49,278 nucleotides of DNA from an uncultured Mycoplasmatota bacterium (GTDB lineage: Bacteria; Bacillota_I; Bacilli_A; RF39; UBA660), in the NCBI GenBank assembly GCA_900546745.1, contig URDT01000005.1, forward strand, positions 1-49,278. The letters are read 5' to 3'. Position numbers and translations under genes: made by a program. Below the pieces are notes generated by a model. That model did no database searches. It was not told the origin of the DNA and was given only the letters and a program-made list of their open reading frames with translations. Positions 1-7,583 of the stretch are shown here, piece after piece; position 1 is the first letter of the stretch, and every line of letters begins with the position of its first letter.

Positions 1-2
1 TA

Positions 3-242
3 GATATTGAAGGAGTATTACTTACTATGTTAGATGGTCGAACAAATTTAGGACTTGAAGTAGTAGAAGAAATTAAAAGTTATTTTAAAGAGCGTGTATA
101 TGATACTATAATCCCAAGATTAGTAAGACTTTCAGAAGCTCCAAGTCATGGTAAACCTATTATAGCTTATGATCCACAAAATAGAGGTTCCGAAGCATAT
201 TTAAATTTAGCCAAAGAGGTGATTGAAAGAAATGGAAACTAA
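3..242 (+). CDS. parA: ParA/Soj chromosome-partitioning ATPase, C-terminal part
   Basis: This is the last 79 codons of a ParA/Soj/MinD-type ATPase; the 5' end, with the Walker A motif, lies outside the window. The visible part carries the family's C-terminal signature: a TMLDGRT-like segment, then RLSEAPSHGKPI, a YDP turn and a closing AYLNLAKEV helix. ParA binds DNA non-specifically as an ATP dimer and is displaced by ParB-parS, which drives origin segregation. Its stop overlaps the parB start by 11 bases, so the two are translationally coupled. The ATG at 27 is internal to the gene, not a start. Confidence 0.93.
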   Translation, partial: DIEGVLLTMLDGRTNLGLEVVEEIKSYFKERVYDTIIPRLVRLSEAPSHGKPIIAYDPQNRGSEAYLNLAKEVIERNGN

Positions 243-1107
243 AAAAAGAGCATTAGGAAGAGGTTTGGAAGAATTATTTAATAATGAAAATTTAAATTTA
301 AATCAAATTGAAGAAACAATTTATGAAACAGCACAAAGTGATGAAATTATTGAAATAGAACTTGACTCTTTGCGCGTAAATCCTTATCAACCAAGAAAAG
401 TATTTGATGAAACAGCTTTGAAAGAACTAGCTGATTCTATTAAAGAACATGGTGTTTTTCAACCGATTATTGTTAAAAAAAGTATTAAAGGTTATGAGAT
501 TATAGCTGGTGAAAGAAGGGTACGTGCTTCAAAATTAGCAGGAAAAACAACAATACCGGCTATTATTAGAGATTTTTCTGATGAACAAATGATGGAAATT
601 GCATTATTAGAAAATCTTCAAAGAGAAAATTTAACATCAATTGAAGAAGCAGAGGCTTATCATATGATGTTAGAAAAATTGCATTTGACACAAGAAGAAC
701 TAGCTACCAAGGTAGGAAAAAGTAGAAGCCATATTACTAACATTTTGGGACTTTTACGTTTGCCTAACACTGTACAAAGTATGATTAATTCTTCTCAAAT
801 TAGTATGGGACATGCTAGAATTTTAAGTAAATTAGAAGATTCTGATAAGATTCTAGAAATTGCTAATAAAATTGTGAATGATAAGTTGTCTGTTCGTGAT
901 GTTGAAAAACTTACTCAGTCTGACCATTTTGAAAGAAAAAATAAAATCAAAAGAGATAAAAAAAGTAGTGATTATCAATATGTTGAGGAATTAATTAGCG
1001 AAAAGTTAGATACTAAAGTTAAAATACGTGATAAAAAAATTGAAATTAGTTTTGTAAATGATGCTGATTTAAACCGTATTTTAGAAATTATTGATATTAA
1101 AGAATAA
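232..1107 (+). CDS. parB: ParB/Spo0J chromosome-partitioning protein
   Basis: A 291-residue ParB/Spo0J family DNA-binding CTPase that loads at parS near the origin and works with ParA. The N-terminal KKRALGRGLEEL motif, which stimulates ParA, is followed by the ParB/Srx domain (about 42-130) with the GERRVRAS box at 93-100, a helix-turn-helix (about 152-178) and a C-terminal dimerisation segment. The start is taken as ATG 232 because AGAGGTG at 215-221 is about 10 bases upstream; an in-frame TTG at 223 sits almost on that site. In Bacillus this gene lies near oriC and close to ychF-rpsF-ssb-rpsR, as here. Confidence 0.96.
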   Translation: METKKRALGRGLEELFNNENLNLNQIEETIYETAQSDEIIEIELDSLRVNPYQPRKVFDETALKELADSIKEHGVFQPIIVKKSIKGYEIIAGERRVRASKLAGKTTIPAIIRDFSDEQMMEIALLENLQRENLTSIEEAEAYHMMLEKLHLTQEELATKVGKSRSHITNILGLLRLPNTVQSMINSSQISMGHARILSKLEDSDKILEIANKIVNDKLSVRDVEKLTQSDHFERKNKIKRDKKSSDYQYVEELISEKLDTKVKIRDKKIEISFVNDADLNRILEIIDIKE

Positions 1108-1116
1108 GGTGATAAA

Positions 1117-1914
1117 ATGTTAGAAGTTTTTCTAGATAAAAAAGTTCTTCATCCAATCATTATATTAATTTCATTATGGATGATATATTTTATATTTAAT
1201 CGTATTGTAAAGCATATTTTAAAATCAAAAAAAGGCTTAAAAGGTTTAAAAAGTAAGAAAAATAAAACTATGATTTCATTATTGAATAATTTAGTGAAAT
1301 ACTTTTTAATAGTCATAGGTGTTATTATGATATTAAATGTATATGGTGTTAATACAAATAGTCTGTTAGCATCTCTTGGAGTTGCAAGTGCTGTAATTGC
1401 ACTTGCCTTTCAAGATACTTTAAAGGACTTCTTGGCTGGAATTTTTATTGTGATTGAGGATCAATATGATATAGGGGATACCGTAACTATTAATGGTTTT
1501 AAAGGAGAAGTCGTAAGCATTGGACTTAGAATGACTAAGTTAAAAGCTTTTACAGGTGAATATTGTTTTATTGCTAACCACAATATTGGTGATGTCATTA
1601 ATCATAGTTTGAATAAATCATTAGCTGTTGTAACTGTACAGGTATCTTATGATGCTGATCTAAATAAAGTGGATAAAATTTTAGAAAATTTATGTAGTCG
1701 CTTGACAAATGAATTAGAATATTTAAAAGGCCCAGTTACTGTAGATGGAATAGAAGAATTAGCAGATTCTGGTATAACGTATCGTATTTCAGCAGAAACG
1801 AAACCTTTAAAAAATTTAATTGCTGAAAGAAAAATTAGAAAAGAAGTTAAATTAGAGTTAGACAAGAATCATATAGAAATTCCATATCCACAATTGGTGA
1901 TTCATAATGAATAA
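1117..1914 (+). CDS. mscS: Small-conductance mechanosensitive channel, MscS family
   Basis: A 265-residue inner-membrane channel that releases solutes on hypo-osmotic shock. Two hydrophobic N-terminal helices (about 9-29 and 58-75) precede the pore-lining helix (about 83-110), which is rich in Ala and Gly and followed by the conserved QDTLKDFLAGIFI stretch. The beta domain (GDTVTINGFKGEV) and a cytoplasmic alpha/beta domain follow. The length suits the short YkuT/MscS type. AAGGTGAT just after the parB stop is the ribosome site, and the end overlaps the next gene by 8 bases, so parB, mscS and the DUF951 gene form one operon. Confidence 0.93.
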   Translation: MLEVFLDKKVLHPIIILISLWMIYFIFNRIVKHILKSKKGLKGLKSKKNKTMISLLNNLVKYFLIVIGVIMILNVYGVNTNSLLASLGVASAVIALAFQDTLKDFLAGIFIVIEDQYDIGDTVTINGFKGEVVSIGLRMTKLKAFTGEYCFIANHNIGDVINHSLNKSLAVVTVQVSYDADLNKVDKILENLCSRLTNELEYLKGPVTVDGIEELADSGITYRISAETKPLKNLIAERKIRKEVKLELDKNHIEIPYPQLVIHNE

Positions 1915-2089
1915 TTACCAATTAGATAGTATCGTTGTTATGAAAAAACAACATCCTTGTGGATTTAATGAATGGAAAATTATTAGAGTAGGTGCAGATA
2001 TTAAAATTAAGTGCTTAAACTGTGGAAGAAGTATTATGTTGCCTAGAATCGAATTTAATAAAAAATTAAAGAAAGTAGTAAAATATTAG
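1907..2089 (+). CDS. DUF951 family small Cys-rich protein
   Basis: A 60-residue protein of the DUF951 (YyzM-like) family, whose function is unknown. It has the family layout: an HPCG motif near residue 18, then CLNCGRS, then a basic tail. The Cys residues are placed like a small zinc ribbon, but metal binding is inference. The start overlaps the mscS stop by 8 bases. In Bacillus the family member also sits close to spo0J and ychF, which supports the call. Confidence 0.88.
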   Translation: MNNYQLDSIVVMKKQHPCGFNEWKIIRVGADIKIKCLNCGRSIMLPRIEFNKKLKKVVKY

Positions 2090-2098
2090 GAGGATAAT

Positions 2099-3625
2099 AT
2101 GGTCAAAACAAAAAAAAAGAGAGAAAAACTTTATGGACCAGTGTTAATTATTACAATTCTAATTGTTGTTGTAGCATTTCTTAGTCTTATATTTAAAATA
2201 TTAGGTGTAGAAAGTTATAAAACTGTAATTGCCAATAATACATTAGAAACAACTTTGGTAACTGTTAAAAATTTAATTAGTATAGATGGTCTACGTTTTA
2301 TAATACAAAAATCAGTATCAAATTTTCGTTTATTTGAACCATTGGTTCTTTTGATAATTTCTTTAATAGGAATTGGTATTTGTGAAAAAAGTGGATTTTT
2401 AAGTGCTTTATTTAGTCCTTTAAAAAGAGTAAAGTTAAGTATTATTATCTTTATAACAGTGTTGTTGGGAATTATTAGTTCTGTATTTGGAGATTATAGT
2501 TATATATTTTTAATTCCTTTAGTTGCTGAAATGTTTAAATACCTAGGCAAAAGCTCTATATTAGGAATTATGGTTATATATTTAGGAATTACTCTTGGAT
2601 ATGGTACAGGTTTAGTATTTAATTATACAGATTATTCTTTAGCATTATTAACAGAAAATGCTGCTAAAGTAGATATTGATAAAAACTTTGGATTCAGTGT
2701 TTTTTCTTATAGTTATATCATGTTAATATCTACAGTTATTATGACTTTTCTTACGACTTTAGTAATTAATAAATTTTTAGTTCCAAAAATAGATAAGAAG
2801 TATTCACTTCAAGAGGAAGAACCTGTTATTTCGAAAAAAGCGAGAGGACAAACTTTATTTATTGGTTTATTATATATTTTAATTACTGTATATAGCATCT
2901 TGCCAATTCATTTGCCTGGTGCAGGAATTTTGTTAGATAATGATGCTCCTCGTTATTTAGAGAAATTATTTGGTGATGGTTCTCCTTTTGGCAGTGGCTT
3001 GGTTTTAATAATTACTTTATTATTTATATTATGTGGTTATTTTTATGGTAAGAAATCAGGAAATATAAAGAACAGTCATGATTTTACTTTAGGTTTATCT
3101 AAAAATTTTGAAAACTTAGGAATTATGTTTGTTTTAATGTTCTTTATTTCAGAACTAGAAGCTATCATTGAATGGACAAATTTAGGTGTTGTAATTAGTG
3201 CTAAATTAGTAGAATTTATGGGAAAATTACAATTTTCAGGAATTTTATTGATCATTGTTCTATTCGTAGTAGTATTATTAATGAGTTTTTTGATGCCAGG
3301 TACAAAAGAAAAATGGGAGATAGCTAGTCCAACAATAGTCCCATTATTTATGCAATCTAATATAACTCCATCATTTACGCAATTTTTATTTAAAGTGGCA
3401 GATGGTGTTGGTAAAGCAATTACTCCAATCTATTCTTATTATATTATTATGTTGTCATTCTTGGAAAAATATAGAAAAGATGACTCTAAGAAAATTAGTG
3501 TATTTGGAGTATTAAAAACAATGTTACCAGTTATTTTGATTGTCGGATTTATTTGGATTTTGCTTCTTTCCTTATGGTATGTCATGGGACTTCCTATTGG
3601 AAAAGGAACTTTCCCAACTTTATAA
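2099..3625 (+). CDS. AbgT family transporter
   Basis: A 508-residue polytopic membrane protein with about eleven to thirteen hydrophobic segments. Length and motifs fit the AbgT family (p-aminobenzoyl-glutamate transporters, some of which export sulfonamides). A FEPLVLLIISLIGIGICEKS-type segment follows the long first loop, and a LMPGTKEKWEIASP loop lies in the second half. The substrate cannot be read from sequence. The start has AGGAGG 5 bases upstream and follows the DUF951 stop by 9 bases, so it is probably the last gene of the parAB operon. It ends in a strong terminator. Confidence 0.85.
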   Translation: MVKTKKKREKLYGPVLIITILIVVVAFLSLIFKILGVESYKTVIANNTLETTLVTVKNLISIDGLRFIIQKSVSNFRLFEPLVLLIISLIGIGICEKSGFLSALFSPLKRVKLSIIIFITVLLGIISSVFGDYSYIFLIPLVAEMFKYLGKSSILGIMVIYLGITLGYGTGLVFNYTDYSLALLTENAAKVDIDKNFGFSVFSYSYIMLISTVIMTFLTTLVINKFLVPKIDKKYSLQEEEPVISKKARGQTLFIGLLYILITVYSILPIHLPGAGILLDNDAPRYLEKLFGDGSPFGSGLVLIITLLFILCGYFYGKKSGNIKNSHDFTLGLSKNFENLGIMFVLMFFISELEAIIEWTNLGVVISAKLVEFMGKLQFSGILLIIVLFVVVLLMSFLMPGTKEKWEIASPTIVPLFMQSNITPSFTQFLFKVADGVGKAITPIYSYYIIMLSFLEKYRKDDSKKISVFGVLKTMLPVILIVGFIWILLLSLWYVMGLPIGKGTFPTL

Positions 3626-3645
3626 GCCAGAACTCTGGCTTTTAT
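3624..3645 (+). terminator. Rho-independent terminator after the AbgT gene
   Basis: AAGCCAG (3624-3630) pairs with CTGGCTT (3635-3641) over a 4-base loop and is followed by T residues. The stem begins inside the stop codon. The T-run occupies the -35 position of the ychF promoter. Confidence 0.85.
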
Positions 3646-3668
3646 AATGTCAAAATTTATGCTATAAT
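3640..3668 (+). promoter_or_regulatory. Extended -10 promoter for ychF
   Basis: TATAAT at 3663-3668 with TG at 3660-3661 makes an extended -10. The matching -35 position (3640-3645) falls in the T-run of the preceding terminator and is a poor match, as is common for extended -10 promoters. Confidence 0.7.
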
Positions 3669-3685
3669 GAAACAGGAGGGATAAC

Positions 3686-4786
3686 ATGGGTTTAACTGCG
3701 GGTATTGTAGGATTACCAAATGTTGGTAAAAGTACGTTATTTAATGCAATTACAAAACAAAAAATATTAGCAGCAAATTATCCTTTTGCTACAATAGATC
3801 CAAATGTTGGTGTAGTTGTTGTACCAGATGAACGATTGGATTTTTTAAATGAATTATATCATCCTAAAAATTTAGTTCCAACTACAATTGAATATACTGA
3901 TATAGCAGGACTTGTAAAAGGGGCGTCAGTAGGAGAAGGGTTAGGAAATAAATTTTTATCACATATTCGTGAAGTAGATGCTATTGTAGAAGTTGTAAGA
4001 TGCTTTGAAAATGACGATATTATTCACGTTGAAGGAACTGTAGATCCAATTAGAGATATTGAAATTATTAATTTAGAATTGATGTTAGCTGATTTAGAAG
4101 TTATAAATAATCGTCTTAATAAGGTAAGTAAGAAAGCTGTTATGTCAAAAGATAAAGAAGCTATGAAAGAAAATGATATTTTAGAAAAATTAAAATCAAA
4201 TTTGGAAAAAAATATTCCTTTGCGCCAAGTAGAATTTGATTTAGAAGAATTAGAATTTATTAAAGGATTCAATCTTTTGACATTAAAGCCAATCATTTAT
4301 ATGGCAAATGTTAACGAAGAGGATTTAATAGAAGATAATAATGTTTATGTACAAAAGGTTAGAGAATATGCTATGAAAGAAAATTCTGAAGTAATTACAG
4401 TATGTGCTAAAATAGAAGAAGATTTAGCTGATTTATCAGACATTGAAAAAGCGGAATTTCTTTTAGATCTTGGAATTAAAGAATCAGGATTGGACAAATT
4501 AATAAAAGCTACTTATAAATTGTTGGGACTTGCTACTTATTTTACAGCAGGTACTGATGAGTGTCGTGCTTGGACATTTAAAAAAGGAATGAAAGCACCA
4601 GAATGTGCTGGAATTATTCATTCTGATTTTGAAAGAGGATTTATTAGAAGTGAAACTATGAGCTTTGAAGATTTGAAAAAATATGGATCTGAATTAAAAG
4701 TAAAAGAGGCAGGTAAACTTCGTATTGAAGGTAAAGAATATGAGATGCAAGATGGAGATATTTGTCATTTTAGGTTTAATGTATAA
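3686..4786 (+). CDS. ychF: Redox-regulated ATPase YchF (EngD)
   Basis: A 366-residue Obg-family P-loop protein of normal length. The P-loop GLPNVGKS is at 9-16, and the G3 region is DIAGLVKGAS. The base-specificity motif is NVNE at 208-211 instead of NKxD, which marks YchF as an ATPase, not a GTPase. A helical insert and a C-terminal TGS-like domain with the GFIRSETM and DGDICHFRFNV blocks complete it. It binds ribosomes and is linked to translation and oxidative stress control. AGGAGGG lies 7 bases before ATG. Order ychF-(BI-1)-rpsF-ssb-rpsR matches the Bacillus origin region apart from the inserted gene. Confidence 0.97.
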   Translation: MGLTAGIVGLPNVGKSTLFNAITKQKILAANYPFATIDPNVGVVVVPDERLDFLNELYHPKNLVPTTIEYTDIAGLVKGASVGEGLGNKFLSHIREVDAIVEVVRCFENDDIIHVEGTVDPIRDIEIINLELMLADLEVINNRLNKVSKKAVMSKDKEAMKENDILEKLKSNLEKNIPLRQVEFDLEELEFIKGFNLLTLKPIIYMANVNEEDLIEDNNVYVQKVREYAMKENSEVITVCAKIEEDLADLSDIEKAEFLLDLGIKESGLDKLIKATYKLLGLATYFTAGTDECRAWTFKKGMKAPECAGIIHSDFERGFIRSETMSFEDLKKYGSELKVKEAGKLRIEGKEYEMQDGDICHFRFNV

Positions 4787-4817
4787 TTTAATTTAATAAT
4801 ATTATATAGGAGGAATT

Positions 4818-5459
4818 ATGAATTTAAATAATGTATTTAAAAAAGTATATATGTGGATGTTTATAGGATTGCTATTAACATTTGCTACAGGCTATTTTGT
4901 TTCAATAAATGAAAATATGGCTTATAAAGTATATAGTTTATATTGGGTTTTAGCTATTATTGAAATTATATTAGTTATTGTTTTGTCTGCTAGAATAGGA
5001 AAAATGAATATTACAACATCTCGAATAATGTTTTTAACTTATTCGTTTGTGTCTGGACTAACTTTCTCATCTGTTTTTATAGCTTATGATATGAGATCTA
5101 TTATTATTGTTTTTTTAATTTCGTCCTTGTTATTTTTAATTTTTGCTATTTTGGGATATATTACAAAATTGGATTTAACAAGCGTTGGTACATTTTTATT
5201 AATGGCACTAATTGGAATTGTTATTTGTTCTATTATTAATATTTTTGTTGGAAATGGAACATTTGAAATTGTTATTTGTTCTATTAGTATTTTAATATTC
5301 TTAGGTTTTACAGCTTATGATGTGAATAAAATTAAGCAATTACAAGATATTTATCCAGATGAGGATTCTTTAGCAATTGTTGGAGCATTAGAGTTATATT
5401 TAGACTTTATTAATATTTTCTTAGATTTATTAAGAATTGTTGCTAATAATCGTGATTAA
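4818..5459 (+). CDS. Bax inhibitor-1 / YccA family membrane protein
   Basis: A 213-residue protein with seven hydrophobic segments typical of the BI-1 (TMBIM) family. Some bacterial members act as pH-sensitive calcium leak channels; the role here is not known. Family marks include YSFVSGLTFSSVF in the middle, FTAYDVNKIKQL near the C-terminus with the conserved Asp, and a final ALELYLDFINIFLDLLRI helix. TAGGAGGAATT precedes ATG, and the gene lies 31 bases after ychF, so both are probably co-transcribed up to the terminator at 5479. Confidence 0.9.
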   Translation: MNLNNVFKKVYMWMFIGLLLTFATGYFVSINENMAYKVYSLYWVLAIIEIILVIVLSARIGKMNITTSRIMFLTYSFVSGLTFSSVFIAYDMRSIIIVFLISSLLFLIFAILGYITKLDLTSVGTFLLMALIGIVICSIINIFVGNGTFEIVICSISILIFLGFTAYDVNKIKQLQDIYPDEDSLAIVGALELYLDFINIFLDLLRIVANNRD

Positions 5460-5478
5460 TTACATATAATGAATAAAG

Positions 5479-5501
5479 ACTTTACAATGTAAAGTTTTTT
5501 T
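5479..5501 (+). terminator. Terminator overlapping the rpsF promoter
   Basis: ACTTTAC (5479-5485) pairs with GTAAAGT (5489-5495) around a 3-base loop, followed by seven T. The -35 box of the next promoter lies within the stem. Confidence 0.82.
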
Positions 5502-5509
5502 GTTATAAT
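5481..5509 (+). promoter_or_regulatory. Promoter of rpsF-ssb-rpsR
   Basis: TTTACA at 5481-5486, 17-base spacer, TATAAT at 5504-5509. The -35 box is inside the terminator hairpin and the -10 follows its T-run directly. Confidence 0.85.
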
Positions 5510-5529
5510 CTCACATGAGTATTAATTTA

Positions 5530-5567
5530 CTCCTTGCTTATTGATAAGCCGAGAAGACCATAAGGAG
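5530..5567 (+). promoter_or_regulatory. S6:S18-type ribosomal leader sequestering the rpsF ribosome site
   Basis: CTCCTT (5530-5535) is complementary to AAGGAG (5562-5567), which is the rpsF Shine-Dalgarno, so the outer helix hides the ribosome site. Inside, CTTA (5537-5540) and TAAG (5545-5548) form a small hairpin, followed at once by CCG (5549-5551). A CCG box beside a hairpin is the known binding determinant of the S6:S18 complex in rpsF leaders. Autoregulation by S6:S18 is therefore likely, by family knowledge. Confidence 0.75.
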
Positions 5568-5574
5568 GTGCAAA

Positions 5575-5865
5575 ATGAAAAATTACGAAATCATGTTTAT
5601 TGTAAAACCAACTTTAAGTGAAGATGAAACAAAAAAAGTTATTGAAAACTTTGGAAAAATTTTAACTGATAATGGTTCTACTATAACAGAATCAAAAGAA
5701 ATAGGACAAAGAGAATTAGCTTACGAAATTAAAGATTTTAAAAGCGGTTATTATTTCCTATATACTGTAGAAGCAGCTGATGATAAAGCAATTAGAGAAT
5801 TTGATCGTTTAGCTGGAATTAGTAATGATGTTATTCGTCACTTAATTACAAAAATAGAAAAATAG
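5575..5865 (+). CDS. rpsF: 30S ribosomal protein bS6
   Basis: A 96-residue bS6 of normal length. It starts with the KNYEIMFIVKPTL strand and carries the ELAYEIKDFKSGYYFLYT core. bS6 binds bS18 on the platform of the 30S subunit. The start is fixed by AAGGAGGTG 6 bases upstream, which lies inside the leader helix. It is first in the rpsF-ssb-rpsR operon. Confidence 0.98.
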   Translation: MKNYEIMFIVKPTLSEDETKKVIENFGKILTDNGSTITESKEIGQRELAYEIKDFKSGYYFLYTVEAADDKAIREFDRLAGISNDVIRHLITKIEK

Positions 5866-5877
5866 TGAGGTATTATT

Positions 5878-6339
5878 ATGAATCGAGTAATGCTAATAGG
5901 AAGATTAACTGCAAAACCTGAACTTAGATATACAGGATCAAATATTCCTTATGCTAGATTTACAATTGCTGTTAATCGTCAATTTAATAATCAAGATGGA
6001 AATAGAGAAGCTGATTTTATTAATATTATTGTTTGGAGAAAACAAGCAGAAGTAATATGCAATTACTTTGATAAAGGAAATCAAATCGCTATTGAAGGTC
6101 GTTTACAAACAGGAAGTTATGATGCTCAAGATGGTAGTAAACGTTATACAACAGATGTCGTTTTAGACCAATTTCATTTTATTGAAAGTAGAGCGCAAAG
6201 AGAAGCAAGTACTAACAATGCTGTCTCAGATAGTGTTAGTCCATACGATTATCAAGAATCAAATGATGTAAGTGTTGAAAATGATCCATTTGCTGATTTT
6301 GGTGATAGTGTTTTTATAGATGATAACTTCTTAGATTAA
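5878..6339 (+). CDS. ssb: Single-stranded DNA-binding protein
   Basis: A 153-residue SSB with the N-terminal OB fold (1-106): NRVMLIGRLTAKPELRYT, then FTIAVNR, ADFINIIVWRKQAE and the GRLQTGSYDAQDGSKRYT block. A low-complexity linker and acidic tail follow. The tail ends DDNFLD; the usual protein-docking tip is DDDIPF or DDDLPF, and the final Pro-Phe is missing here. SSB covers ssDNA in replication and repair. It sits between rpsF and rpsR, the standard Bacillota arrangement. Confidence 0.97.
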   Translation: MNRVMLIGRLTAKPELRYTGSNIPYARFTIAVNRQFNNQDGNREADFINIIVWRKQAEVICNYFDKGNQIAIEGRLQTGSYDAQDGSKRYTTDVVLDQFHFIESRAQREASTNNAVSDSVSPYDYQESNDVSVENDPFADFGDSVFIDDNFLD

Positions 6340-6353
6340 TGAAGGAGGAAAAC

Positions 6354-6572
6354 ATGGCTGAATTTTATAAAAAGAAAAAGAAAATTTGTCAAATGTGTGC
6401 TGGTAAAGATGTAGATTATAAAAATGCTGACATCATAAAAAAATATATTAGTTCAGATAAATGCAAAATTTTGCCTAGAAGAGTAACTGGAAATTGTGCA
6501 AAACATCAAAGATATATCGCAAATGAAATTAAAAAAGCACGTTTTATGGCAATTATTCCATTCGTAAAATAG
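6354..6572 (+). CDS. rpsR: 30S ribosomal protein bS18
   Basis: A 72-residue bS18, partner of bS6. The start is ATG 6354 with AAGGAGG at 6342-6348; an upstream in-frame start at 6339 would read through that site. CQMC, a later Cys and CAKH suggest the zinc-binding (C+) form. The conserved KILPRRVTGNCAKHQR block and the AR(F/L)MAIIPF tail are intact. Confidence 0.97.
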   Translation: MAEFYKKKKKICQMCAGKDVDYKNADIIKKYISSDKCKILPRRVTGNCAKHQRYIANEIKKARFMAIIPFVK

Positions 6573-6597
6573 TTAATTTGACATTAACTATTTTTTT
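6571..6597 (+). terminator. Terminator after rpsR, overlapping a promoter
   Basis: AGTTAAT (6571-6577) pairs with ATTAACT (6583-6589) over a TTGAC loop, then a T7 run at 6591-6597. The stem begins in the rpsR stop codon. Confidence 0.82.
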
Positions 6598-6605
6598 GTT
6601 ATAAT
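6578..6605 (+). promoter_or_regulatory. Promoter in the rpsR terminator
   Basis: TTGACA at 6578-6583 (the terminator loop plus one base), 16-base spacer, TATAAT at 6600-6605. It would serve the broken gene starting at 6630. Confidence 0.8.
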
Positions 6606-6629
6606 AAGCCTTACTTAAATGGAGGGGTT

Positions 6630-7105
6630 ATGGATATTATTACCAAAGAACAATTTGAAGAATATAAAAAAATTTTAAATCTTCATGATGACTTGTCAAT
6701 TGATTGTATTATAGAACATTATAAAATTGAACTTGCTAATTGGTAAATTTCAAACTTTATAAGTGAATGTGACTTGAAATCAATGATTGATGCTTTTAAA
6801 TTTTTTGTGGGATTGATAAAAATGAAGAAACTGACGGTGTAGAGTTTACAAAATCATTATTTAGAATTCTAGATAATCAACGAGAATATGGTGGTTGTAT
6901 TCCAAGCATTGACCTTGTTACTAACTTTTATATGGTAGGATGTATAATTTCCGAAAAGATTAGTTTGTTTAAATTTGATAAGAATGAAAAGAAGAGATTT
7001 GATTCTATTTTGTGTCAATTATTTAAAACAATACAGTTTATAGAAGAACAATATGAAAAAGGCAATGTAAAAATTAAAACTAAAAAAAGTGAAAAAAAGC
7101 CTTGA
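6630..7105 (+). pseudogene. Broken gene of unknown family (in-frame stop plus frameshift)
   Basis: A good promoter and GGAGGGG site (6621-6627) precede ATG 6630. The first 38 codons (MDIITKEQFEEYKK...) end at TAA 6744-6746. The same frame then continues without a stop, reading ISNFISECDLKSMIDAFKFF up to about 6806. There the coding pattern moves to another frame (open from 6800), at a T6 run, and reads CGIDKNEETDG... to TGA 7103-7105. Joined, the pieces make a protein of roughly 158 residues, acidic at the start and Lys-rich at the end. I do not recognise the family. The two lesions argue for a recent pseudogene; sequence error is the alternative. The end overlaps the -35 of the next promoter. 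Confidence 0.75.
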
Positions 7106-7130
7106 TTTTCATATAATTATTATGTATAAT
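7102..7130 (+). promoter_or_regulatory. Promoter of the S10-spc-alpha superoperon
   Basis: TTGATT at 7102-7107, 17-base spacer, TATAAT at 7125-7130. The -35 overlaps the stop codon of the broken gene upstream. Transcription should begin near 7137. Confidence 0.83.
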
Positions 7131-7131
7131 T

Positions 7132-7237
7132 ATCTATGTGTGGAAAGCATAGATGTGTGAGGTTGCTGATACACCAGGATAAGTTGATATAATTTAAAAT
7201 GGCTATCAGGTTTTTACACGGAGCTAGTCTGTACTAG
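7132..7237 (+). ncRNA. Structured 5' leader of the S10 operon
   Basis: About 125 bases separate the promoter from rpsJ, with several helices: ATCTATG (7132-7138)/CATAGAT (7148-7154), GTGT (7155-7158)/ACAC (7171-7174), and CTAGT (7224-7228)/ACTAG (7233-7237) over a CTGT loop. There is no T-run, so control of translation or RNA-protein binding is more likely than attenuation. S10 operon leaders are known targets of ribosomal-protein feedback in other bacteria; the class of this one is not established by inspection. Confidence 0.6.
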
Positions 7238-7262
7238 ATATAGGCGAAAGGAGGATAATAAT

Positions 7263-7565
7263 ATGTCGAAGATTAGTGTTAAACTAAGAGCTTATGAACA
7301 CAAAAGTCTTGATACTGCTTGTGCCAAGATTGTAGAAACAGTAAAAAGAACTGGTGGAGAAGTTAGTGGACCAATTCCACTTCCAACAGAAATTGAAAAA
7401 ATTACTATTTTAAGAGCTGTTCATAAATATAAAGATTCAAGAGAACAATTCGAAAAAAGAACACACAAGAGACTTATTGTTATCAACAATCCAAGTAAGG
7501 AAACTATCGAGGCATTAACTCGTTTAGAAATTCCAAGTGGTGTTGATATTCAAATAAAGCAATAA
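7263..7565 (+). CDS. rpsJ: 30S ribosomal protein uS10
   Basis: A 100-residue uS10 (NusE), a 30S head protein that also joins NusB in antitermination. It opens with ISVKLRAYEHKSLD and has the conserved GPIPLPTEIEK and SREQFEKRTHKR loop; the C-terminal LEIPSGVDIQIKQ strand is intact. AAAGGAGG precedes ATG. First gene of the superoperon. Confidence 0.98.
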   Translation: MSKISVKLRAYEHKSLDTACAKIVETVKRTGGEVSGPIPLPTEIEKITILRAVHKYKDSREQFEKRTHKRLIVINNPSKETIEALTRLEIPSGVDIQIKQ

Positions 7566-7583
7566 TTTTTAGGGAGGAATATT

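Noticed and set aside
1647..1865. 72-codon minus-strand ORF in mscS
   Set aside because: Antisense shadow of a well-supported gene.
6744..6806. Programmed frameshift or recoding in the broken gene after rpsR
   Set aside because: A stop and a later frame change would both be needed, with no slippery heptamer plus stem seen. A pseudogene is simpler.
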